Assembly (NCBI RefSeq): GCF_004799645.1
Contig: NZ_CP031306.1
Span: 62,001 to 126,000 of the forward strand
Source of the DNA: Natronorubrum bangense
GTDB lineage: Archaea > Halobacteriota > Halobacteria > Halobacteriales > Natrialbaceae
DNA: 64,000 nucleotides
Direction: 5' to 3'
In this document: positions 46,127 through 55,178 of the stretch, piece after piece
Layout: each line of letters begins with the position of its first letter
How positions within the stretch are numbered: the stretch's first letter is position 1
Position numbers and translations under genes: made by a program
Notes under the pieces: generated by a model
Database searches by the model: none
What the model saw: the letters and a program-made list of their open reading frames with translations, nothing else
Told to the model about the DNA's origin: nothing

Positions 46127-47914
46127 CTAGAAGAGACCCGGGAAGAGGACGTAGCTGAACACCATTGCGACGATTCCGACCCCGACTGCGTAGTAGACGA
46201 GCGGGATCAGGTTCAACCGCATCACACGTCCCTCCTGGCCGACGAGGCCGACGGTCGCGAGCGCGGCAACCACGTTGTGGATCGCGACGAGGTTCCCGAT
46301 CGCGCCGCCGACGGCCTGTGCGCCGACGATGAGCTGGGTCGGCAGCTCGAGCTGCGAGGCGGCCTCGAACTGGAACCCGCCGAAGGTGATATTCGACACC
46401 GTGTTCGAGCCGGCCATCGCGGCGCCGAGCGCGCCGATGAGCGCGGCGACGAACGGATAGGCGGGTCCGACGGCGTTTGCAGTCGCCTGTGCGAGGACGA
46501 AGATCATGCTTTCGACGCCCTCGGCGTGTGCACCGGACTGGAGCATCACCTGCACCATTGCGATGACGAACACCAGCGCGATGAACGGTGCGACGAGCTT
46601 CTCACCCGCTTCAGCCCAGGCGGCTTTCACCTGTGTGCCGGACATTCCGTACAGCGGGATCGCGATCAGTGCACAGAGAACCAGCCAGAAGCCGGGGACG
46701 TACACCCAGTCGATGCCACCGTCGAGACCGGTTCCAAAGATCCCTTCCCACGTCGTGGTGAACAGCAGTTGGTGGGCCGTGATCGTGGTTCCGGCGACCT
46801 CAACGGCCTCTCCCTGCAAGAACGCTGGAAGCGGATCGACGACTCGCGTGACGACGAGCAAGACGACCAGCAGAATGTACGGTGTCCAGGCGCGAAACAG
46901 CGACATCTGACTGGCGACGAGCCCGCCATCGGCGGTCGTCGCACCGTCATCGGCCCCCTGCTCGACGCCCGGAGCGCTTGCCTGTCCGGGTTCGATCGTG
47001 CCAACCCAGTGGGCCGGCCACTCCTCCCGGTCCGGAAAGTCCCACTCCTCGTCGGGGACGAAGTAGCCCGCTTTGAGCGCGCCGACGACGATTGCACCGC
47101 CGACCATCGCACCCATCAGGGCGGGGAACTCAGCACTGATCTGTGCCGACAGCCAGTAGGGGACCACGAACGCGATCCCCGAGAACAGCGCCAGCGGCGC
47201 GACGTCCCACGCCGGCTGGAGGCTACGCTCGTCCTGATCGCCGAAGAAGTAGACGACCATCCCGACGGCGAACAGCGGCATGACGAATCCGACGAGGGCG
47301 TGGTAGGTCGCTGCCCAGACCGCGACTTCGACCGAGTACGCCTGGACGGTAAACCCGGCGTCGGTGATCGCCGTATTGGTCGATTCCGTCGTTGCGAGCG
47401 GGTTCTCGATCCCGATGATGATCGGCGTCCCGACTGCGCCGTAGGTGACGGCGATGATGTGTCCGATCAGCGCCGCGATCACCGCCGCAAGCGCTGGGAA
47501 TCCGAGTGCGAGCAACAGCGGGGCGACGACGGCGGCGGGCGTCCCGAACCCGGCTGCCCCCTCGATGAACGTCGCCAAGAAGAAGCCGAGCAGGATCACC
47601 TGCACGCGCCGGTCGTTGCTGATCTTCGCGAACCCTTCGTTGATGCGATCGAACGCGCCGGCCTGCATCAGCGTGTACAGGAGTAACAATGCGCCGAAGA
47701 CGATCCAGAGAATCTGGATGGCCGTCATGACACCGACGATCGACGCCGCGGCGATCCAGTCAACCGGCATCCCCCAGATGAAAAAGCCGACCAGGACCGC
47801 GACGACCCAGGCGATTGGCATCGCCCGCGTTGCGGGCCACAAGAATCCGACGAGCAAGACGCCCGCGAGTACGAGCGGTATCGCCGCGAGCAGTACGTCG
47901 AGCGTGCTAACCAT
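46127..47914 (-). CDS. lctP: LctP-family lactate permease, copy 3
   Basis: A 595-residue permease from the ATG at 47914 (MVSTLDVLLAAIPLVLAG); a GTG at 47923 is also in frame. It has the same core as copies 1 and 2 ([50 protein letters not shown]). The hydrophilic loop between helices around residue 330 (SAPGVEQGADDGATTADGG) differs from the others. Its promoter faces the long gene-poor stretch and, beyond it, the Lut operon. Confidence 0.93.
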   Translation of the reverse strand: MVSTLDVLLAAIPLVLAGVLLVGFLWPATRAMPIAWVVAVLVGFFIWGMPVDWIAAASIVGVMTAIQILWIVFGALLLLYTLMQAGAFDRINEGFAKISNDRRVQVILLGFFLATFIEGAAGFGTPAAVVAPLLLALGFPALAAVIAALIGHIIAVTYGAVGTPIIIGIENPLATTESTNTAITDAGFTVQAYSVEVAVWAATYHALVGFVMPLFAVGMVVYFFGDQDERSLQPAWDVAPLALFSGIAFVVPYWLSAQISAEFPALMGAMVGGAIVVGALKAGYFVPDEEWDFPDREEWPAHWVGTIEPGQASAPGVEQGADDGATTADGGLVASQMSLFRAWTPYILLVVLLVVTRVVDPLPAFLQGEAVEVAGTTITAHQLLFTTTWEGIFGTGLDGGIDWVYVPGFWLVLCALIAIPLYGMSGTQVKAAWAEAGEKLVAPFIALVFVIAMVQVMLQSGAHAEGVESMIFVLAQATANAVGPAYPFVAALIGALGAAMAGSNTVSNITFGGFQFEAASQLELPTQLIVGAQAVGGAIGNLVAIHNVVAALATVGLVGQEGRVMRLNLIPLVYYAVGVGIVAMVFSYVLFPGLF

Positions 47915-48310
47915 GTAACTCACCTCGGCGGTCCCGCCGCGGAGTCAGTGCCGAGCGATCAGTGCCGATGCCATGTGGAATTATATCTGGCATGGAGGGA
48001 GGACTGTTAAACCAGTATATATAATCTTCGACCGTTTGAGTCGTGCGCCCGACAGAACCGGTGTTTGAGACCTGTATTCCGCTATTTCCACCAACGTAAT
48101 TAGTAAATAATAGTGAAAACGCCTGACTGCGCCACGACTGAGCGGAAACAGATGCGATGAGGGGCGTTCGGTTGGCGGCTTATCTGCCCTGTACAGTTGT
48201 GTATCCCGGCTCTGTCTGCTGGTTATTGAATTACTTTGTACAGTGTCTCCGATCGGATACTCACCGCCACCCACGATTTGGAGGGTAGCGAGAGAACCGA
48301 CGATGACCTG

Positions 48311-48344
48311 TATACACGTGTGCATAGGAAAGTATACATGTGTG
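48311..48344 (+). promoter_or_regulatory. Direct repeats upstream of the Lut operon, possible operator
   Basis: TATACACGTGTG at 48311-48322 and TATACATGTGTG at 48333-48344 differ in one base and start 22 bp apart, about two turns of the helix. They lie 230-260 bp before the LutC-like gene. A dimeric regulator could bind both, but no regulator is proven. Confidence 0.4.
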
Positions 48345-48541
48345 AAGAGGCCAGTACAGACAACTGTGATGGCTACGACGGTTGGTGCGCGCTTCCAAGA
48401 CACATAGATTGACGGCGTACCTGTTAGGCCACGAATAGGTTCTGAGAGTGGCTCTTTCGTATCCGATATCGGCTGAAAGCGGCGGCATGTTCTGCTTCCG
48501 TCCACGGCGTGTCAGCCGACCAGCGTGAACGAACAGAACAA

Positions 48542-48549
48542 TCAAATAG
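48542..48549 (+). promoter_or_regulatory. TATA-like box of the Lut operon
   Basis: TCAAATAG lies about 25 nt before the ATG at 48571, a weak TATA box but at the right distance for a leaderless transcript. Confidence 0.35.
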
Positions 48550-48570
48550 GCACGGTCGAAGAATCGTCTC

Positions 48571-49095
48571 ATGAGCGCCGAGACAGGTTCGATCCGAAAC
48601 CGGTTCGAAGCATCCCTTGCCGATCTCGACGTCCCTGTAACCAGGACGACTCCGGAAGCGTTCGAGTCGACACTCGAGACGATCGTTTCCGACCCCGTCG
48701 TCGGAACGCCACTGCCCTTCGAGGGCGTGTCGGTACCGTCGTGGGTCGACGACGAACCAACCCCGTCGACGCTCGAGGCGGCGACGACGAGTGTTACCGC
48801 GGCCTCGCTGGGAATCGCGGACTACGGCAGCGTCGTGTTGCCGTCGACGCCCGACGGCAGCGAGCAGGTGAGTCTCTTTCCGGACCTCCACGTCCCCGTG
48901 CTCCGGGAGGCGGATCTCGTCGCGGATATGTCGACGGCGATCGAACGGCTCGGTCCCCAACTCCGCGATGGCGGGAGCGCCATCGTCGCGACTGGCCCGA
49001 GCGCGACCGCCGATATGGGCGCACTCGTCAAGGGTGCTCACGGCCCGAAAGACGTCCACGTTCTCGTCCTCGAGAACGGCGGTGATGACGAATGA
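48571..49095 (+). CDS. LUD-domain protein, LutC-like
   Basis: A 174-residue LUD-domain protein. It shows TTSVTAASLGIADYGSVVLPST, the usual LutC/YkgG core, and then the closing AIVATGPSATADMGALVKGAHGPKDVHVLVLE. LutC works with LutA and LutB in a non-flavin L-lactate oxidation complex. Its stop overlaps the next start (ATGA at 49092-49095), so the two are translated together. Confidence 0.88.
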   Translation: MSAETGSIRNRFEASLADLDVPVTRTTPEAFESTLETIVSDPVVGTPLPFEGVSVPSWVDDEPTPSTLEAATTSVTAASLGIADYGSVVLPSTPDGSEQVSLFPDLHVPVLREADLVADMSTAIERLGPQLRDGGSAIVATGPSATADMGALVKGAHGPKDVHVLVLENGGDDE

Positions 49096-51320
49096 GCGGG
49101 AACGCACGCGAACAGAAGGCCGACCACATCCGTCATCTCCTCGAGACGGAAGGCGACGCCGTCGAGGCGAACACGCTCGGGTTCAACGACGGTCGCTACG
49201 AGTCGGTCGCCGACCTCGAGGATTACGAGGGGTTGAAAAGCGAGGCCCGTGCGATCAAAGAAGACGCCATCGAGCGACTGCCGGCGCTGATCGACGAGCT
49301 GACCGAGACTGTCGAAGCAAACGGCGGCACGGTGTATCTCGCCGACGACGCCGCCGACGCCAACCGATACATCCGCGAGGTCGCCAGCGAGAAAGAGGCC
49401 GAGCGACTCGTCAAATCGAAGTCGATGACCAGCGAGGAACTCGAGGTCAACGAGGCCCTCGAGGCCGACGGCGTCGACGTCGTCGAGACCGACCTCGGTG
49501 AGTGGGTCCTGCAGGTCGCAGACGAAGCGCCCTCCCATATCGTCGCGCCGGCGATTCACAAATCCAAAGACGAGATCGCTCGGCTGTTCAACGAGCAGTT
49601 CGACCCCGAGGAACCACTCGAGACTGCCGAAGAGCTGACGATGTTCGCTCGCGACCGGCTCGGCGAACTGATCGCCGACGCCGACATCGGCATGACCGGC
49701 GCGAACTTCATCACGGCCGACTCGGGCTCGCTCATGCTCGTGACGAGCGAGGGTAACGCTCGAAAGTCGGCTGTCGTCCCCGATACGCACGTCGCGGTCG
49801 CGGGCGTCGAGAAGATCGTCCCATCCGTCGAAGACCTCTCGCCGTTTATCGAACTGATCGGCCGCTCGGGAACGGGCCAGGACATCACCTCCTACATTTC
49901 GTTGCTGACGCCGCCGGTCGACTCGCCGGTCGTCGATCCCGACGACCCCGACGTCGCCTTCGCCGACCGTGACGATGACCGCGACTTTCACCTCGTGTTG
50001 ATCGACAACGGCCGCATGGCGATGCGCGAGGACGACCAACTCAAGGAGACGCTGTACTGCATCCGGTGTTCGGCGTGTGCGAACACCTGTGGAAACTTCC
50101 AGTCCGTCGGCGGCCACGCCTTCGGCGGCGAGACCTATACGGGTGGGATCGCGACCGGCTGGGAAGCCGGCGTCCACAGCCAGGAGAGCGCTGCCGAGTT
50201 CAACGACCTCTGTACGGGCTGTTCGCGGTGTGTCGAGGCCTGTCCAGTCGAGATCGATATCCCGTGGATCAACACCGTCGTCAGGGACCGCATCAACCGC
50301 GAGGGCGACGATGGTCGCTTCGAGTTCGTCTACGACGAACTGGTTCCCGACGAAGAAGCGACGGGAACCATTGACCTCCAGAAACGGCTCTTTGGCAACT
50401 ACGAGACGCTGGCGAAACTGGGCTCGGCGACCGCGCCGCTTTCGAACTGGACCGCCGGCCTTGAGCCCGTCAGATCCCTCCTCGAGCGAACCGCCGGCAT
50501 CGACCGTCGTCGCGCGCTACCCGCGTTCGAACGCGAGACGCTCGTCGACTGGTTCGAGGCGCGCGGCCCGCGCGTGTCCGCCGCCGACGCCGAACGCGAA
50601 GCCGTCCTCTACCCCGACACCTACACGAACTACATCGACGTCGACCGCGGGAAGGCCGCCGTCCGCGTCCTCGAGGCCATGGACGTCCACGTCCGGATTC
50701 CAGCGGTCAGCGAAAGCGGCCGCGCACCGCTCTCACAGGGGATGATCGCGACCGCCGACGCGAAGGCAAGTCGCGTCTACGCCGCGCTGGCCGAACACCT
50801 CGATGCCGGCCGCGATATCGTCGTCATCGAGCCGAGCGATCTGGCGATGTTCCACCGCGAGTACGAGAAGCTCCTCCCCGAGGCCTCGTTCGAGCGCCTC
50901 CGTGCGGGCAGCTACGAGGTCATCGAGTACGTCTACGGCTGCCTCGAGAACGGAGCCAACGGGGCCCGACTGCGAACCGGCGACGGCGGGCCGGCGATCG
51001 CCTACCACTCCCACTGCCAGCAGCGGACGATGGGCGTCGATCGCTACACGCGGGCCGTCTTCGAAGCCCTCAACTACGACGTTCTCGAGAGCGATGTCGA
51101 GTGCTGTGGGATGGCCGGCTCGTTCGGATATAAACAGGAGTACTACGAGCTGAGCATGGACGTCGGCGACCGACTCGCCGAGCAGTTCAGCGCACCCGAG
51201 GCGAAGAACCGACTGGTCGTCGCCAGCGGCACCTCGTGTGAGGACCAACTCGAGGACTTGCTCGAGCGCGACGCGTCCCATCCGGTCGAAGTGCTCGATC
51301 CGCGCTCGCGGCTTCGCTGA
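49092..51320 (+). CDS. LutB-LutA fusion: LUD, ferredoxin and CCG domains in one chain
   Basis: A 742-residue protein. An N-terminal LUD domain (about 40-300, LGEWVLQVADEAPSHIVAPAIH, ANFITADSGSLMLVTSEGNARKS, DTHVAVAGVEKIV) is followed by two 4Fe-4S motifs: CIRCSACANTCGNF (from Cys323) and CTGCSRCVEACPV (from Cys374). Two CCG domains follow (residue 490 on), ending with ECCGMAGSFGYK (Cys671-672). In Bacillus LutB (LUD plus Fe-S) and LutA (CCG) are separate; here they are fused. Together with the LutC-like protein it should oxidise L-lactate to pyruvate, passing electrons to a carrier. No flavin domain is present. Confidence 0.92.
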   Translation: MSGNAREQKADHIRHLLETEGDAVEANTLGFNDGRYESVADLEDYEGLKSEARAIKEDAIERLPALIDELTETVEANGGTVYLADDAADANRYIREVASEKEAERLVKSKSMTSEELEVNEALEADGVDVVETDLGEWVLQVADEAPSHIVAPAIHKSKDEIARLFNEQFDPEEPLETAEELTMFARDRLGELIADADIGMTGANFITADSGSLMLVTSEGNARKSAVVPDTHVAVAGVEKIVPSVEDLSPFIELIGRSGTGQDITSYISLLTPPVDSPVVDPDDPDVAFADRDDDRDFHLVLIDNGRMAMREDDQLKETLYCIRCSACANTCGNFQSVGGHAFGGETYTGGIATGWEAGVHSQESAAEFNDLCTGCSRCVEACPVEIDIPWINTVVRDRINREGDDGRFEFVYDELVPDEEATGTIDLQKRLFGNYETLAKLGSATAPLSNWTAGLEPVRSLLERTAGIDRRRALPAFERETLVDWFEARGPRVSAADAEREAVLYPDTYTNYIDVDRGKAAVRVLEAMDVHVRIPAVSESGRAPLSQGMIATADAKASRVYAALAEHLDAGRDIVVIEPSDLAMFHREYEKLLPEASFERLRAGSYEVIEYVYGCLENGANGARLRTGDGGPAIAYHSHCQQRTMGVDRYTRAVFEALNYDVLESDVECCGMAGSFGYKQEYYELSMDVGDRLAEQFSAPEAKNRLVVASGTSCEDQLEDLLERDASHPVEVLDPRSRLR

Positions 51321-51378
51321 CGGTCGTCGATAGCGTCGAATAAAAACGGGATCGGTCGGCGGGTGAACGGCCCACTCG

Positions 51379-51867
51379 CTACTCGTCTCGTGGTTCGTCG
51401 GCCGCAGCGGGTTCGATTGTCATCTCCGCCGTTCCGAACGGCTCGAGTGGCTCCTCGAACGTTGCAGTCAGTGCTGTGTTCGGGAAGAACCCGATGACAT
51501 GAGCCGTTTCCTCGCCGACGTTCGCGAGTCCGTGCGGTTCCATCTCGGGGACGACCGCACACTGGCCCGCCTCGAGAGAGATCGTCTCGTCGCCGATCGT
51601 CGCCTCGAGTTCTCCGGCCGTCGCCACGAGGAGTTCCTCGTGGCTATCCCGGTGGCTGGGGAGATGGTTGCCAGGTTCGAGTTCGATACAGACGAGCATC
51701 GATTCTTCCGCGCCGGCGTCGGTCCCGTTTGGCATCCCGGGCGTCAGCGGGAAGTATGCGCGTAGCTCGGCGCGTTCGTCGCCTTCTTGATTCACATCGG
51801 CCCCTTCGAACTGGTCGAGGTCGATGGCTCGAGCTGCTTCCGGTTGTTTCCGTGCTGTTGTTGCCAT
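51379..51867 (-). CDS. Cupin domain protein
   Basis: A 162-residue single cupin. ELEPGNHLPSHRDSHEELLVATAGELEATIGDETISLEAGQCAVVPEMEPHGLANVGEETAHVIGFF gives the metal ligands His (two), Glu and a later His. The N-terminal 30 residues are acidic. The enzymatic or sensing role is unknown. It is convergent with the Lut fusion gene. The 203 bp upstream (51868-52070) contain nothing that I recognise. Confidence 0.8.
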   Translation of the reverse strand: MATTARKQPEAARAIDLDQFEGADVNQEGDERAELRAYFPLTPGMPNGTDAGAEESMLVCIELEPGNHLPSHRDSHEELLVATAGELEATIGDETISLEAGQCAVVPEMEPHGLANVGEETAHVIGFFPNTALTATFEEPLEPFGTAEMTIEPAAADEPRDE

Positions 51868-52070
51868 GTGCTCTCACCGTGGTGATTTCGGGTCGTCACG
51901 CGGCGGCATGAAAAGTGCCAACTCGATGCGAGGCGGCCTGAATCAAGTACGCAAACGCGTGCTTAGAACATAACGATTTTTCACGCCGATGGGAGAGACC
52001 GATTCGGCGACAGGACGCCGACCTGGTCGCTTCTCGCCGCCTATCGCGTCTTCGAGTGGCTCAAGCGGCG

Positions 52071-53042
52071 TCAGTTAAACGCAGCGGCCACAAGCAGCGG
52101 GAAGACCAGCGTCGCCTCCGCTTCGATCTGGGTGTAGTTCGTCTCGGCTTCCTTGATCTTGCCCCACGAGACGGCCTCGTTCGGCGGGGCACCCGACAGC
52201 GAGCCGTCGCCTTCCATCCCCGTCGAAATGTAGACGACGTAGTCCGCGCCGCCACGGAAGAGGTTCGTCATGATTGCGTGATGTTTCGGGACGCCGCCGC
52301 CGACGGCGATGAGGCCGGTCGTATCGGAGAGCAGGCCGTCCTCGATCAGCGAGTCGTAGTCGTCTAAGATCTCGATGCCGACCTCCGAGTCGTACCCCTG
52401 TCGGTAGTAGTAGAGGAAGTTCCCGACTTCGGCGTCGGTCAGCGCCGGACAGTACACCGGCACGTCGTTGTCTGCGGCCTGTTTCAGGACCGAATCCTCG
52501 TCGTCGAGGGTCTCGCCGAGTTCGCGGGCGAACGCCGTCGGCGTTCGGACCTTCTCCTCCGCGAAGAAGTCGTCGAAGAAGTCATAGAGGTACTCCTCGA
52601 GCCAGACGTACCGGTCGGAGGGGACGAAGATGTTCCCGAGGCGGTTGATGCCGCGTTCGCGGAGTTCGGCCTCGTCTGCATCCCACTCGCCCATCTTGAA
52701 CGGTTTTTCCGTTTTGATGACGTCCTCGGTCAGCGAGCCGGAGGTGGTGATCAACACGTCGACGTACCCCTTCCGGATGAGCGCGGCGACGACCTCGCGC
52801 AGCCCCGAGGAGATGATGTTCGAGGTGCACGTCAGGTAGATCGTCGCGTCCTCGTCTTGCATTCGCTCGGCGATATCGATCGCCTCCGCGAGCTGTGTGG
52901 CCTGAAAGCCAGTCGTCGCGTAGGACTCGAGTAACTCGCCGAAATCGAACTCACCGCGGAAGTCGTAGCCACGAACGTCGTCCGTCGACAGCGCCTCGTC
53001 GCTGCCCGGGACGACGTGGTCGTGGGACTCGTCGTCGGTCAT
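52071..53042 (-). CDS. dys: Deoxyhypusine synthase
   Basis: A 323-residue enzyme from the ATG at 53042. It contains the NAD-site segments LTCTSNIISSGLREVVAAL, LITTSGSLTEDVIKT, VYCPALTDAEVGNFLYY and LIAVGGGVPKHHAIM, and the catalytic lysine in NEAVSWGKIKE. It transfers aminobutyl from spermidine (or, in haloarchaea, an agmatine route is reported) to a lysine of aIF5A, the first step to hypusine. The aIF5A gene is not in the window. The frame upstream of 53042 is not part of the family. Confidence 0.95.
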   Translation of the reverse strand: MTDDESHDHVVPGSDEALSTDDVRGYDFRGEFDFGELLESYATTGFQATQLAEAIDIAERMQDEDATIYLTCTSNIISSGLREVVAALIRKGYVDVLITTSGSLTEDVIKTEKPFKMGEWDADEAELRERGINRLGNIFVPSDRYVWLEEYLYDFFDDFFAEEKVRTPTAFARELGETLDDEDSVLKQAADNDVPVYCPALTDAEVGNFLYYYRQGYDSEVGIEILDDYDSLIEDGLLSDTTGLIAVGGGVPKHHAIMTNLFRGGADYVVYISTGMEGDGSLSGAPPNEAVSWGKIKEAETNYTQIEAEATLVFPLLVAAAFN

Positions 53043-53148
53043 ATCCCTAGCTACCCGAGCAGGGCTTTGAATTGCTCGGGATCGATCGCGGCGTGTGGCC
53101 AGGTACCAGCTATCAGGGGCCGAGTACCACAATCGCACTTCGAGTCGC

Positions 53149-55176
53149 CTACCTCGCGTCCTCGAGGTTCTCGAGGGCGTCGGGGTTCTCGATACTGCTC
53201 ATGTCGCCGAGGTCCTCGCCCGTATACGTGGCCTCGATGGCTCGGCGGATAATCTTGCCCGACTGGGTTTTGGGGAACTCGTCGACGAACAGCACTTCAC
53301 GCGGCCGGAACGGCTTTCCGAGTTCCTCGCCGACCTGTGCGCGCAGTTCCCCACGGAGGTCGTCCGTTTCCTCGACGCCGTCCTCGAGGACGACGTAGGT
53401 GACGACAGCAGTGCCGGTGGTGTCGTCGGGAGCCCCGATCGCGGCGGCCTGATTGACCGACTCGTGGTCGATGAGTGCGCCTTCGACCTCCGCCGGGCCG
53501 ACTTTCCGGCCTGCCACGTTCAGCGCGTCGTCGGCCCGACCGTGGAGGAACCAGAAGCCGTCGTCGTCCTTTTGGGCCCAGTCACCGTGATTCCACATGT
53601 CCTCGAACCGCGACCAGTACTCATCGAGGTAACGCTCGTCGCCCGACCACAGCGACTTGGTCATCGAGGGACAGGAGTCGCGTGCGACGAGGTAGCCGCG
53701 TTCGTGGTCTTCTCTGACGGATTCGCCCGTCGCGTCGACGATGTCGATGTCCATGCCGAGACCGGGGCCGCCGAGCGTACAGGGTTTCAGCGGCTCGGTC
53801 GGCATCGGCATCAGGAAACAGCCACAGATCTCAGTGCCGCCGGAGATGTTGATGATCGGTGCCTCGCTGCCACCGACGTTCTCGTAGAACCACTGCCACG
53901 ATTCGGGGTCCCACGGCTCGCCTGTCGAGCCGAGTAGACGCAGCGAGGAGAGGTCGTGTCCCTCGAGCCAGTCGTCGCCGTGTTTTCGCAGCGCTCGAAT
54001 CGCGGTCGGCGAGATGCCGAACTGAGTGAGCTTGTGGCGGTCGATGATCTCCCAGAATCGATCCGGCTCGGGGTGGTCGGGTGCGCCCTCGTACATGAAG
54101 ACCGTGCCGCCGAAGCTGTGCGTGCCGATGAGCGTCCACGGCCCCATCATCCAGCCGATGTCGGAGACCCAGAAGAACCGATCCGACGGCTTGAGATCGA
54201 AGCCGAAATGCAGCTCTTTAGCACACTGCATCTGCACGCCTGCATGGGTGTGGACGATGCCTTTGGGTTTGCCCGTGGTGCCCGACGAGTACAGCAGCAT
54301 CGACTCCTGACTCGAGTCGAGCGATTTGCTCTCGTAGTCGTCGTCCTGGGATTCGACGGCGTCGGCCCACCACTTGTCGCGGTCGTCGTCCCACGGAACG
54401 TCGTGTCCCGAGCTAGCGTCGCTCGCGCCAAGCCTGTCGAAAACGATCGTCTCCTCGACGTAGCCGGCTTCCTCGATCGCCTCGTCAGCAGCGCCCTTGA
54501 GATAGACCGGGCTGCCGCGGCGATAAAAGCCGTCGCCCGTAAAGAGCACCGAACACTCCGAATCCGAGATCCGGGTCGCGGCCGCGTCGACGCCGAAGCC
54601 CGAGAAGATGGGCACGGCGATCGCGCCGACTTTGAAACAGCCGTAGAGAATCGAGACGACCTCGGGCACCATCGGCATGTAGAGGCCGACCGTATCGCCC
54701 GTCTCGATGCCGCGTTCCTCGAGGGCGTTTGCGACCTGATTCGACTGGCGGTGGAGTTCGTGGTAGGTTATCTCTCGGATCTCGCCGTTTTCGCCCTCCC
54801 AGATGGTGGCGACCTTGTTTCGTCGCTCGTTGTCAAGGGCGGCGTGGCGATCGACGACGTTGTGGGCGACGTTGAGTTCGCCGCCAGGATACCAGTCGGT
54901 GAACTGGGGCCCCTCGCTGTCGTCTCGCACCGTGTCGTACTCCTCGTAGAACTCGATACCGAGATAGTCGACGAGTTCGTCCCAGAACCAGTCGATGCCT
55001 GAGTCCTCGACGCCCTCGAGATCGGTCGTCGTGCGTTCGATGAGTTGGTCGTAGCTGTCGATCCCATACGTCTCCATGAACGCGGCGACGTTGGTCGATT
55101 CGACGAACGCCTCGCTGGGTTCGTGAACGATCTCGTCGACATCCTCGAGACTTGGATCGGTTGTGTTCTCAGTCAT
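53149..55176 (-). CDS. acs: Acetyl-CoA synthetase (AMP-forming)
   Basis: A 675-residue adenylate-forming ligase from the ATG at 55176 (MTENTTDPSLEDVDE). Signatures: YSSGTTGKPKGIVHTHAG (P-loop-like), DIGWMMGP, GGTEICGCF, GWWD-like YLDEYWSRF, and PKTQSGKIIRR with the catalytic lysine. It makes acetyl-CoA from acetate, ATP and CoA, so fits acetate assimilation. A GTG at 55182 gives a 4-bp overlap with the SDR stop. Either way acs follows the SDR gene at 55179 and should be co-translated. Confidence 0.93.
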   Translation of the reverse strand: MTENTTDPSLEDVDEIVHEPSEAFVESTNVAAFMETYGIDSYDQLIERTTTDLEGVEDSGIDWFWDELVDYLGIEFYEEYDTVRDDSEGPQFTDWYPGGELNVAHNVVDRHAALDNERRNKVATIWEGENGEIREITYHELHRQSNQVANALEERGIETGDTVGLYMPMVPEVVSILYGCFKVGAIAVPIFSGFGVDAAATRISDSECSVLFTGDGFYRRGSPVYLKGAADEAIEEAGYVEETIVFDRLGASDASSGHDVPWDDDRDKWWADAVESQDDDYESKSLDSSQESMLLYSSGTTGKPKGIVHTHAGVQMQCAKELHFGFDLKPSDRFFWVSDIGWMMGPWTLIGTHSFGGTVFMYEGAPDHPEPDRFWEIIDRHKLTQFGISPTAIRALRKHGDDWLEGHDLSSLRLLGSTGEPWDPESWQWFYENVGGSEAPIINISGGTEICGCFLMPMPTEPLKPCTLGGPGLGMDIDIVDATGESVREDHERGYLVARDSCPSMTKSLWSGDERYLDEYWSRFEDMWNHGDWAQKDDDGFWFLHGRADDALNVAGRKVGPAEVEGALIDHESVNQAAAIGAPDDTTGTAVVTYVVLEDGVEETDDLRGELRAQVGEELGKPFRPREVLFVDEFPKTQSGKIIRRAIEATYTGEDLGDMSSIENPDALENLEDAR

Positions 55177-55178
55177 TG

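Larger units (their letters stand above)
47915..48570. other. 656-bp gap before the Lut operon
   Basis: This gene-poor, AT-richer stretch lies between the third permease and the Lut operon, which are divergent. It holds an inverted pair TGCCA/TGGCA around 47970-47995 near the permease start, a pair of direct repeats at 48311-48344 and a TATA-like box at 48542-48549. The longest open frame on the minus strand (47981-48505) lacks any domain pattern and has atypical composition, so I leave it out. Confidence 0.5.

Noticed and set aside
45491..47686. Open frame of 731 codons on the plus strand
   Set aside because: It is antisense to permease copy 3 and overlaps the winged-helix gene in another frame. 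Its product is Arg/Asp-rich without a fold.
47981..48505. Possible 174-residue gene on the minus strand in the long gap
   Set aside because: The product lacks the acidic composition of all neighbours, has no domain pattern and covers the repeat motifs. Treated as non-coding.
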